Positions 34,350-46,594 of a DNA stretch of 64,000 nt are shown piece by piece. A program made the position numbers and the translations under genes. Each line of letters opens with the position of its first letter. The first letter of the stretch is position 1. The notes beneath the pieces are model-generated. The model made no database searches and was not told the DNA's origin. It worked only from the letters and a program-made list of their open reading frames with translations. The stretch is from Malaya genurostris (lineage: Eukaryota; Arthropoda; Insecta; Diptera; Culicidae): contig NC_080572.1 of the NCBI RefSeq assembly GCF_030247185.1, forward strand, positions 125,490,405 through 125,554,404. The letters are read 5' to 3'.

Positions 34350-36911
34350 AGCTACGATCAGACTAGCCAGTTTATCTGGCACAGTTTATCTGCCAGAGAC
34401 AAGCAATTTTTCTGCAGTTTATATTTGGTCTGGCAATGTGATTACGTTGCCTACTTGGTGTGTTGTGTTTCGAAGCAATTAAAGATTTTAAAGGTTTTTT
34501 TTTACATTTTTTATAAATATCAAAAATAGGTATGGAAATCGCTCAAACTTTAGAAAATTTTTCCGAGGCCCGGAGACGCATGGTGAATTGGTTATTATTT
34601 TAGATAATTTCAAATACTGAACTTTTCCACTGTTTTTAAAAATATGAAACCGAAGCTCTTCGATGTATCTAAAAATCATTTATTAATCAAATATTAAGTG
34701 AGCGTGATTTGTTAAAATGAAACGTTTATTTTGAATGAGAAAAAAATAGTCGAAATAGTGACCATCTTTCTGGTAATTTGTGGATACGTCGAGAATCAGA
34801 CATCCCATTTTCGACTTCTTCGTAGGAATTGAAATGGTGCAAAGTCAATGCGTGGCTATTCGATGAAAACAAATGGTAGCCATTTCATTTAAATTCATAT
34901 TTGTTTTCCTTACTTTTTTTTATCTCTGAATGATTTACAATTCAAGTGATTCTATAATAAAATATTTCATCTTTCTTACAGGACTTTGGTTGTTCTGTTT
35001 CTTATTTCCTATCTGTATCTTGGTGTTCACTGATTTAGTGTCATTTGATACAAATAGTATTCGTAAATAAATAAATACGACGGTGAGGGAGAAGCTCCCA
35101 GTAAAGTGCTTTGATTGTATCCTTCGTGAACTTTGAAACTGATTTTGATTTGATTCTGCAGTATTTTTCTTCAAATGCAAACATAATTCTAATGCTTTCC
35201 TCAAATCATCTCTTTCTTATACAAAATTCGACAATTTTTAAATTATGAAAATATACGATGTTGTTTGTTCTATGACTATGATGTATATTTGATATCACAT
35301 ATGATATCAAATATATAATATGATCACATCATACGGGTATATCTTCCATTACTAAAAAACCCAGAGTGGCACCGAGATCGAAAGCGTGAAAAAATATGTT
35401 TCGCAATTGTAGAGTATTTTTCATGCAACAAATACATTTTCAATAAATTGTAAATGGAGTGGTAGATTCAAAAATCAAATGCAATGAAAATCCATAGAAT
35501 CATCCTACCTCCGTAAATATGACAATTAAAGAGTTAAAATTTTGGAAAGGTTGTCTCCAGTCCAAATCTCTTTCAAATATGGTATAACGGTATGAATTCG
35601 CTTTGGGGCAGAGTTCAGATTTTGACAGCTCCACAATTTTATTACCAAACGCTTTGTAATCAATTCAATTATCGAACTAATGAACGAACGATAAGCTATT
35701 GGAAATTCGGCAAATATTTACAAAATCTAGAAAAAAATTCAAATAAGCACATTTTCTGTTACCGTTCAGCATTTTTTAATTTGGAGTAGTTAATACTTTT
35801 TTCATTAATTCATTATTTAATTTTTCATTTCGACCGGAAATGACGACATTGACAACGCGATTCGGTGAGAAGTTAGTACACGTGGTTAAGAGATAGAATT
35901 GTGGTCCAATACTCGTTAATCAATTTCGATCGATTTTAAGTACTTTTTTGTAAAATAAACAATATTTGTGTATAAATCTATAGAGCCACAACATCATATA
36001 CAAAGAGCCTTGGGCTATTCCTGAAATAGTGGTCATATACTTAAAAATGGAACTCACTCACATTTCGTAGAGGTCGCTTGAGCGATATTCACAAATTTAG
36101 GTTCAAATAAAAGGCCAAAACTCCTGAGCTTCTGAACTTTGCGCGGATGCAAGTGTTTAAAATTTCATTTTTGCCATTTCTAGAATTATAAGTATTTAAA
36201 ATTTAAACCCTCGTTTGAGAGCCGAATCATATAAAATCTTATAAAATTGACTAAAATCAATACAGTTCGTAAGTCATGTTAACAGATGGTCATTCGAACC
36301 GACCTCATTTACACCGGTTGCAGAAGTACCTGCAATAGCAAAACTGTTTCATTTTGATGGTTGTTGGTTGTGCCAATTGATTTTTTTTTGTTTTCTTTCA
36401 AGAAGTAATAGAAACTATTTCGAAGAATACCACATATATGAGAATGTGAGAATATGAGTAATACGAGAAAGCCATCAATAAACCACTAGGTGGATTAAAA
36501 CAGGTTTTTTATTACTATCTGGTTTCTACACATTAGAAAATAATTGATCACAAAACCAACCCTCTTGGGGAAAACCACGTGTACTCACTTCTCACACTGG
36601 TGCTGGAGCGTTTTGTTTTGTGTTTGGATGAAATAAACAAGTTTTTGGTTGTCATAGAATCTGTGGCAGACAACTTCTGCACAACAGTTTCAGAAACAGT
36701 CAATTTTGTCTGTACATTCATCAACTGTTTGTCTGTCGACTATGATCACACTGTGATTACATTGTCACAGATAATCTGCACACTTTGACTGCATACAGAT
36801 GGACAGTCAAGCCGATTTTGACTGCTTGCAGACAACTGCGAACCGATTACACTATGATACAGTCAAACTGCACAAGTTTGTGCAGATAAACTGGCTAATG
36901 TAATCGTACCT
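34350..36911. mobile_element. Candidate TTA-flanked (PIF/Harbinger-like) element
   Basis: Left end AGCTACGATCAGACTAGCCA and complemented right end AGGTACGATTACATTAGCCA continue alike through GTTTATCTG, and TTA flanks both (34347-34349, 36912-36914). The right subterminal part (36640-36900) is crowded with CAGT/CTGCAGA-type words. No transposase remains, and repeat fragments lie inside. The two ends could also belong to separate copies. Confidence 0.45.
34490..34600 (-). repeat. Solo fragment of the large dispersed repeat end
   Basis: Matches the complement of 56215-56300 (GAGGCC, AAAATTTTT, CAAACTTT, ATACCTATTTTT in order). It lies inside the TTA-flanked element. Confidence 0.6.
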
Positions 36912-38338
36912 TTAGTCGTTTGTGTTTTTTACGAGGCGTTTTGTTTTAGCACCGATAATTTTACGTGATTCATTTGATCGTTGAAGTTGCTGGTTATGCC
37001 TTTTTTGAATGGTAAAGGATGCTGAAAGTTGTATTTCTTGCAATGTTTTAAGTCGCGAGTCTTAAAAGTAGTAACTGAATAATAAACCACCGAAAAATAA
37101 ACACTGATAGTTTACCTTCCAAAAATAATCGATTTCATTTTTTCAAAGCACCATCTGAATTTCGATGTAAGCGCTCTCAGATTCATGTATTCTGGAAATC
37201 GCTTGCAATTGTTGTGCTTAAACAGTGAATTCTGAAGAAGACACCATCTAATCGTCGGTGTAGTGCTTACGAATTACTGAATGTTCGTGCAGAAAATCCA
37301 TATTTGGTCTGAATGTGTAATGAATGCTATAAACCCATCTGCGAGTATTTTAATTTTTTCGATAGTGGTGCGACAATTCTAATTTTTTCTGGTCATTCTG
37401 GACTATTTTGAAATTCAATTTGACTATTTCAGGTATAGAAATAGGATGTCAAAGTATTATTAATTGCATTTTTGTGGAATGGAAATTTTATGGAAAAAGA
37501 TAAAAATGAAACAGAGAAAGCCAAATGAATCCATTGAAATTAAAATTTTGAGTTATCTGAAAAAATATAAAAAATGTAGCTTTAATTTTATGCTATAATG
37601 AGTACGAAATATTATCAAAGAGCTAAAATCACTCATTCTTCATTATTGAGTAAAATATATTTGTCAGCTAAATTGACGAGTTGAATACCCACCTTTCTTC
37701 TCTAATCGCATCTCTAAACGAAGACCTAGAGTGAGGTGGTAACCCTAATAAACACTGTCGACTATTCGAAAAATTATTATTCGATGTATCAATTTTGGTC
37801 AAAATCGTGAAATTTAAGTAATGAAGACGCGCGCGTACAGATATTTGTCTATTGACAATCTTGAAGTTATTTACTTAAATATCGTCTAAGCTGCAAAAAG
37901 TACTCATTTGATATTTTACTATTTTGATAAAGAAGTGTATATTTAATTCTTTCCGCTCGACCACCCCTTCGTTCTCTCCACCAACTCCATTGAAAACTAA
38001 TAAATTCGCTCATTGTAACTAATCCTATTGTATCTCCTCTTCTCCACTCTTCAACGTTTTTCTCCTATCTTTTCAAACACTAATTAGATCTATATGTCGT
38101 TTCTAACCACGTTTGCTCGCCCTCTTTTTTTATCCGTTTTCCATCATCTTTTTCGACCACTAATTAGATCTACATGCCGAACCTAACCCCGTTTCGTTCG
38201 CCTACTCTCATTCACCACTCCCTCCTTCTACCTCCCATTTTAAACCATATTTCATTTCTTCTCTAGTTTTAATGCAAAATCACCATCGTTTACCCGATGG
38301 GTTTAGTGTCATCTAATTACTATAGAGTTAGTTAGCTA

Positions 38339-38777
38339 CACTCCAAAAAAAATTGAATTTTACAGGTGACTTAATCCCTCATACGATGTAATTCAAAAAA
38401 ACCTAATTTGTCAAATGACGGAAAATTTTATTTGTAATGACTTAATGTTAGATAAGCTTGAATTTTACTGGTTCCGACTGTAACTTGCGTTCTACTAGCA
38501 GGTGCGACTGTATGAATTTAAATGCACCTTTTACCAACCAAGCAGATGCATGCTTCTGTGGCTCAGTCGATTAACAGACGTACTTGCGATCCAATGATTC
38601 TTGGTTCAAGTCGCGGCAATTGCTATCAGTATTCTATTTTTTTATTTCAATGAATTTCATGTAATGGAATTTTAGACACAATATTAAATGTTCTTCCACG
38701 TAAATTTGCGTAAGCTGCGACGCTCCATTTATGTGCATCTAATAAGATGTAAAATCACAGGATTTTTTTTAAGTGTG
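38339..38777 (+). mobile_element. TA-flanked MITE carrying a tRNA-like module, copy 2
   Basis: Begins CACTCCAAAAAAAATTGAAT, ends TTTTAAGTGTG, with TA on both sides (38337-38338, 38778-38779). The LINE 3' UTR resumes on either side as in the uninterrupted copy at 18.0 kb, so the borders are confirmed by an empty site. Compared with 19848-20235 it has an extra block near 38690-38725. Confidence 0.85.
38552..38624 (+). ncRNA. tRNA-like module inside the MITE (not a tRNA gene)
   Basis: GCTTCTGTGGCTCAGTCGAT begins the module and TTGGTTCAAGTCG lies where a T arm would be. It equals the module at 19962-20032 apart from a few changes, including CTCGG to CTTGG beside the B box. Confidence 0.5.
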
Positions 38778-38939
38778 TAAGGTTAGTTTTAATTGATAGT
38801 ATTAGGTACATAATACATTGTAATCTGTTGATATAAACGATGAGGAGGTTTTATGCCTGCTGGAGTAAGAGATTAATATTTCAGCTCCATTGGGCTTTTT
38901 CCTACTCCAAATAAATAAATAAATAAATAAATATATACT

Positions 38940-41354
38940 TTTTCTTTTTATTTATTATGTATAGTTGTCAATATTTTTTTTTCCGGTTCGGATAGTAAAT
39001 GGTAAAAGACTTTTATCACTACTTTCCGACTGGTTCTCATTGTTCAGATGCCTAAGCCCGACTCCTCTGGTAGAAGGTAAAAGTTAAGTTATCAAAAGAT
39101 TTCTTCTTGCTTAAATGACCCTGTGTCACGACTCACCTTTCCGTTTTATATATTCACATCCTTGCTCTCCCTTGAGTACTATCATTCTATAATTTTCATT
39201 TTCTGTTTATACAAAAATGGTATCTGGTTAGGTGAATATCGCATAAAAAAAGACAAAAGAAATGTATATAGACATAACTTCGTACCGTGTATCGCGTTGC
39301 TGTTCGATTGATGGCTAGATAGGCTAATATCTTGCCAGTATATCTATTGAAAAAAAAAACCAACGCGAAAGATCGATTGTACTAATTAACGGCGACACTT
39401 CTAAATGCCCGTTGTCCAGAGTTTCACGATTTTTCGGGAAGTAGGCGTTTCGTGCATCAATATATGATAAAATCTCAACTCATTCTCGGGAGCCGACTGC
39501 CCAGAGCAAAAACACATTACAATATTATAAGGCCATTTACTAACAAATTATCTCTTCCTGTGATGCATGCGGAAATGCAAAGGATTCCACGGTTTCTAGT
39601 AGCAACATGCAGTGCTGTAAAACTTCATTCAATTCAATTGAAACTGAATGTGGAACACATTGACGATCTCTCTGATGCAGTAAACTTCACTCTCTGACAC
39701 ACACAATGTTTGCTGACGGCCCGAACGGGCAGCATTAAGTTCATCACTCGTTTCTCTTCAATCGAGGCTCAGTTTAACCACCGTCAGTTGATCGCTTGAA
39801 GTAACCAAATATCTCTTTCCATAGTGTGAGAGCGGCCTTCAAATGAGGTTCATGTAAACATTCGAATTGGTTCAAGATAATAGATGAAATACAAACCAGA
39901 TAGCTGAAATATCAATCACAGAATACACATAAATTAATTGTTTCCTCCTTCAGTTTTCATTTTTAATACTTTATAATTCTATTCGTTCGAACTTGCTTAC
40001 TACCAAGAGCGAAGGCAATGAAGGAGCTACACTACTTGGCACTCGAAACTGAGCAAGCAAAACTTCAAATGACTAGGTACGATTAATCAACTGACGATTA
40101 ATTCCGGGAGCTTCACTTGAAAATGGCAGCAAAAGTCAAATGAATTAGTAGGGATATGCTGACGGTCAGCGGCCATAAATTTCATTTTCATCTTAAATTA
40201 TTCGATTGAAAATGAAATTTTACCGCACTGGCAACATGTATCGAACAAATTATCCTTTCCTTCCCAAATAAATTTGCGTTCGAAAATGACCGGCGTCGGT
40301 ATTGATCAACATGCAGGGATCAATAAAGTTTGCACAATTAGAAACCACATGTTATTCCCAAGCATGTTGTCTTAGAGTAAATCATTTTGTAGGCTCAATT
40401 GGTTCTGATCAATAACGGAGTAGCGGTCTCTAATGCTAATGCTAATTTGCCATAGTTGTGAATCATAGTAGCACGAGCCCTAGTTAATTTCACTTTGTAC
40501 AGCCGTACAAATTTCTTAGCTATTCAAAACTGACGGAGGCAAACTGTTTTAAATAGACCCTAGTAGTCAGCGTTCAGCCATTTGAAATGAAATGATCAAG
40601 AGCGATAGAAAAAGGCTTGGCTTTAGACAGCATCTGACCATGAGCAAAATACTAAACAAAACACGTGGTACATAAAACTCACCAACCAAAAAACCTATTC
40701 TGCCAAAAAACAAACTCTTTAAATTGCTTGCCATATCCAACCAACAACAAAAGGCAATAAAAGTTCCGTATTCCAAAATCGGAACATACGTATAGCTGGT
40801 ACAATTCGGTACTGCTTCTCGGCCAACACTGCAGACCAGCTCACAGATAATCCATCGACCAATTTGCACCATATGTCATCCGGAAACCATATTCGCAGAA
40901 AAAAATGCAGCTCCCAACGAACAGATTACGAAAAATGGCGTAAATGCACACCAGGCAATTAACAACTTTCCACATATGTATTTATTAAAACTTTTTTCCG
41001 ATTCCGGATGCGGCAACAGAAGTGCCAGGTATTTCAACGAAAAAAAGCAATCGTTGATAGCAGTATGAAAATCGAATTTTAGTTTCCCACAACTATTTGT
41101 CTCTCGACACTTTGTTGCTCTGCCTTACATTCGAGTCTGCTTTAGCAACATCCCCAATCTTCTAACATATCCAGTAGACCAAAGACACTCGCTGATGGAA
41201 TTCCCTCGAGTACTTTTATGGACTGGAATCCTAGATATAAGTTCCAATCCAGTTAATGCAGTTTAGCTGTGGCTTGTATTAAATTGCTATTTATTCAGTT
41301 GAGAGTGGAAATAAAACTGAACTCTGCATTCTTTTCCATGTGTATCCATTACAG
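38940..41354. other. No supported gene; hairpin at 40177-40220
   Basis: AAATTTCATTTTCA (40177-40190) and its complement (40207-40220) form a 14-bp stem with a 16-base loop. A hydrophobic minus-strand frame at 40567-40872 lacks splice borders and family motifs. Confidence 0.35.
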
Positions 41355-41527
41355 AGTTGTAAAGCACAGTGGAAAAAAATCCTCACAGCATCGTCTTTCA
41401 ACAGCTTGGGGCTCAGCAACCTCCGCAATCATAGATGCTGTACTGTGCTTATTTCCGGTGATAGGAACTGTAAGAGTGAAGCGATGGTCAATCCTGGCGC
41501 GGTTGCATGGCTAGAAGAAGTAGAAGA
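41355..41527 (+). CDS. Candidate internal exon, unknown product
   Basis: A strong acceptor context (TTCTTTTCCATGTGTATCCATTACAG) split over the pyrimidine tract precedes 173 bases ending in AAGA|GTAAGT, a near-perfect donor. One frame is open across it: SCKAQWKKILTASSFNSLGL then cysteine-containing sequence ending NPGAVAWLEEVEE. It has no recognised domain and might be a non-coding RNA exon. Confidence 0.4.
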
Positions 41528-41529
41528 GT

Positions 41530-43383
41530 AAGTTGTGGTTCGTTCCAGTTTTTTTTCCTATTGCGGAACGTGGTCTCTGTTTTGACACCGCTTTTCGCCG
41601 TTCATTGCTAGTGGATTTTATTTTCGGAAGGAAGTGAAAATCCTGCAATTTTACGTCACAAACCGCATGCTTCTGGTGGCGAATGCCAGAGGCATTATGT
41701 AAGGATGAAAATGATAAACCAGTGGCAATGTGGAGATTGTTTGACTACGAGAGATTCAATCGCCCCGAGCTTTACGAATCATGACGCGAATATTTGATCG
41801 GATATTACTGGTGAATGTTAAATTGCAATTTTGAAATCTACAGTGCATAACTTTCAAATAGGGATATTATCAAAACACATTATAATTCAATTGATTCAGT
41901 CAGTTTTTTTCTACTGATACTTTTTCTTCAATGTTTAAAAACTAAAAAAAAATTATAAAGAATTCTATCGGTGTAAATTTACATAACTATATTTCGTAAT
42001 ATTCACGGAAGGTACAGACGTGTTTTTCGATAAGATGTCCTTGAGCCACGTATTTAATTTTTAACATTTAATGAAGACAGCTACTGTGCTAACCGCTGTT
42101 ATTCTATCCAAAGGGAATCCGGGTAATCTTCAAGCGAATGAAGACAAAAAATGCATTGCGAATTGTGAACTGTTGTGTAAAAAAATCGTCAACCAAAAAA
42201 AAATAATTTCATCACAACTTACCAAAAGTATTAAAAGACCTGCCTGCAACCTTCGCAGATCATCCAAGTTCCGTATCTAATTTCCCTACGGTATAATTGG
42301 AGGGGTAATTGTGTTTCTCATGATATATAGCTTAATTTTCATCAGCTTGTTCACAAATTATTGACGATTAACCGCTTATAGTCACGCAGCGTAAAGCAGA
42401 ATTAAATAACGGAGTCAAATGCGTCTGCAAAGCGTAATTCAACAATTTTAATCGCGATGATTAATATTCAACGTAAGCAAAGCCACCACGCTTTGGAAGC
42501 TTTCGCCTTGGCGTTCCTTTTGCATCGCACATGCTGGGAAATTTTCCCGCATACCTGTCTTTCTTTCGACTTTTATTATGCTTCAAGGCCGTTCAAATCC
42601 CCTCCCAACCACTCGTTTGTTTTCCATTGGTTAGTGAGAGATTCTTTGAAAAAGCGAATAGGTGAGATTTATATACAATATTATCCTGGTCGCAGTAGTG
42701 CACACTGGGTTACGTGAATCGTAGTGTTGGGGAATCCACCAGCAACAATTGAATTGAATTCATGGACATGGATGCAGAAATTCAAAAACTCCACTGTTCC
42801 TATACACATGTGTCAAGCTTATATACAAGCATTCGTGATGAGATTTCTCGTCGTTCTCTTGACATTTGATGCTCCCAATTTTCCGGAGAATAACTGAAAC
42901 ATCTTGTAAGTAGTGTCGTAATATTCTCATGCGATTTATTCATGCCCGTTGTGTATGATAAAGTAAAGCATGTATTCTAGCGAGCGTGCCGACTGAATAT
43001 GCACAAGAACACACGTTTATGAGAAAAGTCGCTGTGACATGAAGTATATCCTTTGTTAGGGTTTACAGATTCTGTTCGCTGTTACTGTCGTGATACACAA
43101 CCGCGATTTTTTGTCAAGCACTAAAAATTTTGAATGCGCATTTTTAAAGGATTATTGCATTCAGGTTACTACTAGACTCGTGTCAATCGACAAGGTATTA
43201 CTTTATATGAATTAAAATGTTTGTACAGTCAATTCATTGAAGCCACAATAAGATGACAATTTTCAAATTTATAAACATCTAACAAATGATTTTAAAAGTA
43301 AACGACGAGAGACAAATGTTCGCGTAAAGATGTTGTTAAGTTCAAGGTCTTCACAAGTTGGAAATTTTTTAGCATAGTTTATT
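41530..43383. other. No supported gene
   Basis: A 69-codon frame at 42071-42280 begins with a short hydrophobic stretch and has five cysteines, but the signal-like segment is too short and nothing else supports it. Confidence 0.3.
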
Positions 43384-43750
43384 TTAGAGGCTGTCAACTT
43401 CCTCGTATATTTTATAGAGAGTAGTAATCCTATTGACGAGCATTTCTTGGACAGATTTATGGGGGTTGTACCATGTCCCGGAATTGTCACTGATTTCAAC
43501 CCGATGACTATAAAGTCTCAGTCGCTACAACCTGGTAAATGAATCAATTTATAGACTATAGCTCAGATAAGATACCGTCACGGGCAAAGGTCGTAAACCT
43601 TTGAAGGATCGTGCGACTTCCTTCATAAAGTAGAACATGTTTATGTGGTCTGTGTTTGTTGAAGGGATAGGAGCTGAGTCGTAAACTTACCTCATCGTGT
43701 CGGAGTTGGATAACAAAGGTACGCGCCAGGAAACACACTTTCACTCCATT
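43384..43750 (-). CDS. Candidate 3' end of an unidentified two-exon gene
   Basis: On the minus strand, a frame ending LARTFVIQLRHDE stops at a perfect donor GAG|GTAAGT (exon end 43691). After a 166-base interval, CATTTACCAGGTTGTAG precedes exon 43524-43384: RLRLYSHRVEISDNSGTWYN then PHKSVQEMLVNRITTLYKIY and EEVDSL, stop TAA, with AATAAA three bases later. The two frames join in phase 0 without a stop. Against it: no clear acceptor or start codon exists for the upstream exon (in-frame TGA at 43751-43753), and no family is recognised. Confidence 0.3.
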
Positions 43751-44379
43751 TCACTTTGTATATAGTCGTGTTTATAGCGTTAATTGATGACTTTCCGCAG
43801 TATTTTCCCAACCATTTGTTTTCATTATCACTTACGCACGTAATGACATCTTAATAAGGATGTTTGCACTAAGTTGTGGTTGACATCGTTGCATCCGGGA
43901 GTTGTTAACATCGCGGATGCAACAATAGAATGTTTAATAACATTGCTTTATTACTTTATTGCTGGTACACAATTAGAAAAAATCGTGTAAATTACGTCTT
44001 CATAGATGTACATCAAATGAGCGGTGTAATTCACTTAAATTTACAATTCAAAGCATGTAAAAATAAGTATTTTTTTTTAACTTCACAGCTAATTTGGCTG
44101 AAAAACAAAACTCAAAAATTATTTTTATATGTTAATATTGTGTCATCACCGAAAAAATTAGAGCATGCTTTTTAAAGGAGTAAATAGATAAATATCAACT
44201 CATTCCATGTGATGGCGCATGACTTTTAAAATTAACCATAACACCTTACTTGAACAGCTTTCGGTATGATCACCTATCTTCTCTGGAGCAACTAAAGCAA
44301 ACTTTTATCTAATATGAAACCATAGTCATAAATTATTTGCATTTTATTATATACATTTCCACTAGTAGGTCTTAAATAA

Positions 44380-45203
44380 TATTCCATTTTTTTTAATTTT
44401 CAATTTTGATGTTTTTGACTGCTGTATACCGTGCGTCCGGAACCATAAACCGTAGACCAACATATTCGAATAAAGTTTGTTCGGTCATCATCGAACAGAA
44501 TTTCAGAACTCGATTAATTTTAAGACCAGTTTAAAAGATATCGCAGATAGTTTTTTACATAATCACTAACGACGTAATTTTTTTTTCATTTATCATTTTG
44601 TTATTTCTAAACCGGAAGTCGGAGATCAATATAGCTAAAGTCAGATTGTTCGTCAAACAACTAACAAAACTTACAAATTTAATTGGTTTAAGACCATTTT
44701 GAAAAGAGTGTCTTTATTTGAACGGCGGTATGAATTTTTTATCGTTCATTGCCCAGTAATTCCGAAATCGGACATCGATCCGGTAAAATTTAATGGTAAC
44801 CAGTATTATATGTTATGTTATAATACCTTCCATATGAATTTAAGTTGGTGGAAATAGTTTTATCCATCTCTGAGAAATCGATTTGGGTTCTATTCTGGTG
44901 GGAATTGACCATTACTTCCGGTGCTTCCGAAGCCGAACATTGTGAACCAGTATAGTTGAAGTTAATTTTTTGACATCGTTTAAAAAGTTCCACATACTTG
45001 TAGACTGTACTGTTCAGTTTCAAACAATCAGCTACATTTTGCAGTGTTACATTCTTGAAGGTAATGTTTTTAACATTCATTGCCTTGTCACTTCGGAACT
45101 GGAAAACCGATCCAGATGAAATTCAACAACCGGCTATGCGGGAGGGTATGCCTTTTGAATCTAACTCTGTGAAAATCGATTCAGCCATCGAATTGAATCG
45201 AAC
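44380..45203 (+). repeat. Dispersed repeat copy, interrupted on the right
   Basis: Dense in family words (CCGTGCGTCCGGAACCATAA, ATTGCCCAGTAATTCCGAAA, TCCATCTCTGAGAAATCGAT, GAATCGAACAGTATATGACA). It appears to continue after the hairpin insertion, from 45725. Confidence 0.55.
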
Positions 45204-45214
45204 AGTATATGACA

Positions 45215-45713
45215 TTATTTTTACGTTTCGTCTTTGACTCATCAGTGCAGAGCAGTTCAAATTAAACTGCTTAGTGCTAAACTCGGCAGTTCAATTTGAA
45301 CCGCTTTGCTTAGCGGTTCAAATTGAACTGCCGAGTTTAGCACTAAGCAGTTTAGTTTGAACTGCTCTGCACTGATGAGTCAAAGACGAAACGTTAACAA
45401 TAATAAAAACGGTTATGTGCCCTAGCACAAAATTTGACTAACCCCTAAATGACCAAACCTGCATCGACCAGAAATAGTTGAAAACACGTTTTCGTTCGGC
45501 ACGTCGGAAAAGACATTGCACTTCGTTGCAAAACAAAAAGTGTTCTGTAAGTAGCAGAAACTTTACGTTTGCTTAGCGGTTCAAATTGAACTGCCGAGTT
45601 TAGCACTAAGCAGTTCAATTTGAACTACTCTGCACTGATGAGTCAAAGACGAAACGTAAAAATAATAAAAACGGTTATGTGCCCTAGCACAAAATTTGGC
45701 TAACCCCTAAATG
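45215..45713. mobile_element. Hairpin-type insertion with 11-bp direct flanks
   Basis: AGTATATGACA flanks it exactly (45204-45214 and 45714-45724), and the dispersed repeat resumes across it. The insert holds a long palindrome (45223-45394) and a direct repeat of about 148 bases (45305-45452 and 45568-45713). No ORF, no poly(A), no standard TIR at the borders. The left end lacks the outer block present at the right end. Confidence 0.7.
45223..45394. repeat. 83-bp-arm palindrome with 6-base loop
   Basis: ACGTTTCGTCTTTGACTCAT starts the left arm and its complement ends the right arm; loop TTGCTT. Within each arm further small inverted repeats occur around AGCAGTTCAAATT and GGCAGTTCAATTTGAACCGC. 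Only one or two arm mismatches. Confidence 0.85.
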
Positions 45714-46594
45714 AGTATATGACAGTCTTGCACGAAAAATAGTGCCGAAAATGATAGTTTCACTCACAAATTTAAGTTAGAAAACGCATTTGGTTTGAGG
45801 TACATTTCCTTATTATTCAGGCGCAATCTGGTTTGGAGTGCATCAACTTAAAAATAAAAAATCTCAAAATGGCCGAAGCGAAAATAGCTCAGGGAAATAA
45901 TGTTAAAATGTTGTCGATTGAACGCACAGAAAAAAGAGCAGTTAACTGCAATTAATCGATGAAGAAATTTAATGTTAGGAAGGTCTCTTATTATTTTTTC
46001 TCAGGGTACTACTAAACTACTTTAAGTTCAATAGACCAGGGCTGTTATGCATCACGAATCAAACAAAAATTTATCGAATCGACCATGTTTCGAATTATTG
46101 CTCTCGATTCAAACACGACCGTCAAGTTTTTTTTTGCGTTCACGCGAAGATGAAACCAAAACAATCGATAATAAACGGTTGAAAGCCTTCTTGTTTTAGG
46201 GTAATCATCCATAACATCATAGATTATTAAAATATGTTTGTATTGATAGTCTCCATTTCCATTTATTGTGTTTCAGATTTTAGATCGGCATATTCAAGCT
46301 TCCGAAATGACTCATTATTATTGTCGATCTACCAGATGTTCAATGCACCATTAAATGCTGAAATGTAAGTTTGCGTTTAGTCGTCCTAAATTTTTCCGAT
46401 ATTTCTTTGTAAATAAAACAATACTTATTTTTCTTGTTAGTTGAGAATATAATTTTATTCATTAGTCCCAACAACAGTCCAAATTTAGTCATGAAAATTG
46501 AAAAAAAACTTAGAAATGGGCATGACGTTCGTATTCGGCTAAGTTTTTACTGTTATGATAGATTTATAAAACAAATTTTGAAGTCAATCAATAA

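Larger units (their letters stand above)
37935..38935 (+). mobile_element. LINE 3' UTR fragment with (TAAA)n tail, interrupted by a MITE
   Basis: Homologous to 17640-18190: shared units CACTAATTAGATCTACATGC, TTTAGTGTCATC, TTGTAATCTGTTGATA, GATGAGGAGGTTTTATGCCT. It ends in seven AAAT units at 38909-38935. No ORF2 is left. The MITE 38339-38777 splits it. Confidence 0.8.

Noticed and set aside
40567..40872. Minus-strand hydrophobic ORF as a chemoreceptor exon
   Set aside because: No splice borders and no receptor motif; hydrophobicity is common in AT-rich frames.
42071..42280. Small secreted cysteine-containing peptide
   Set aside because: Signal-like segment is too short and cysteine spacing fits no known class.
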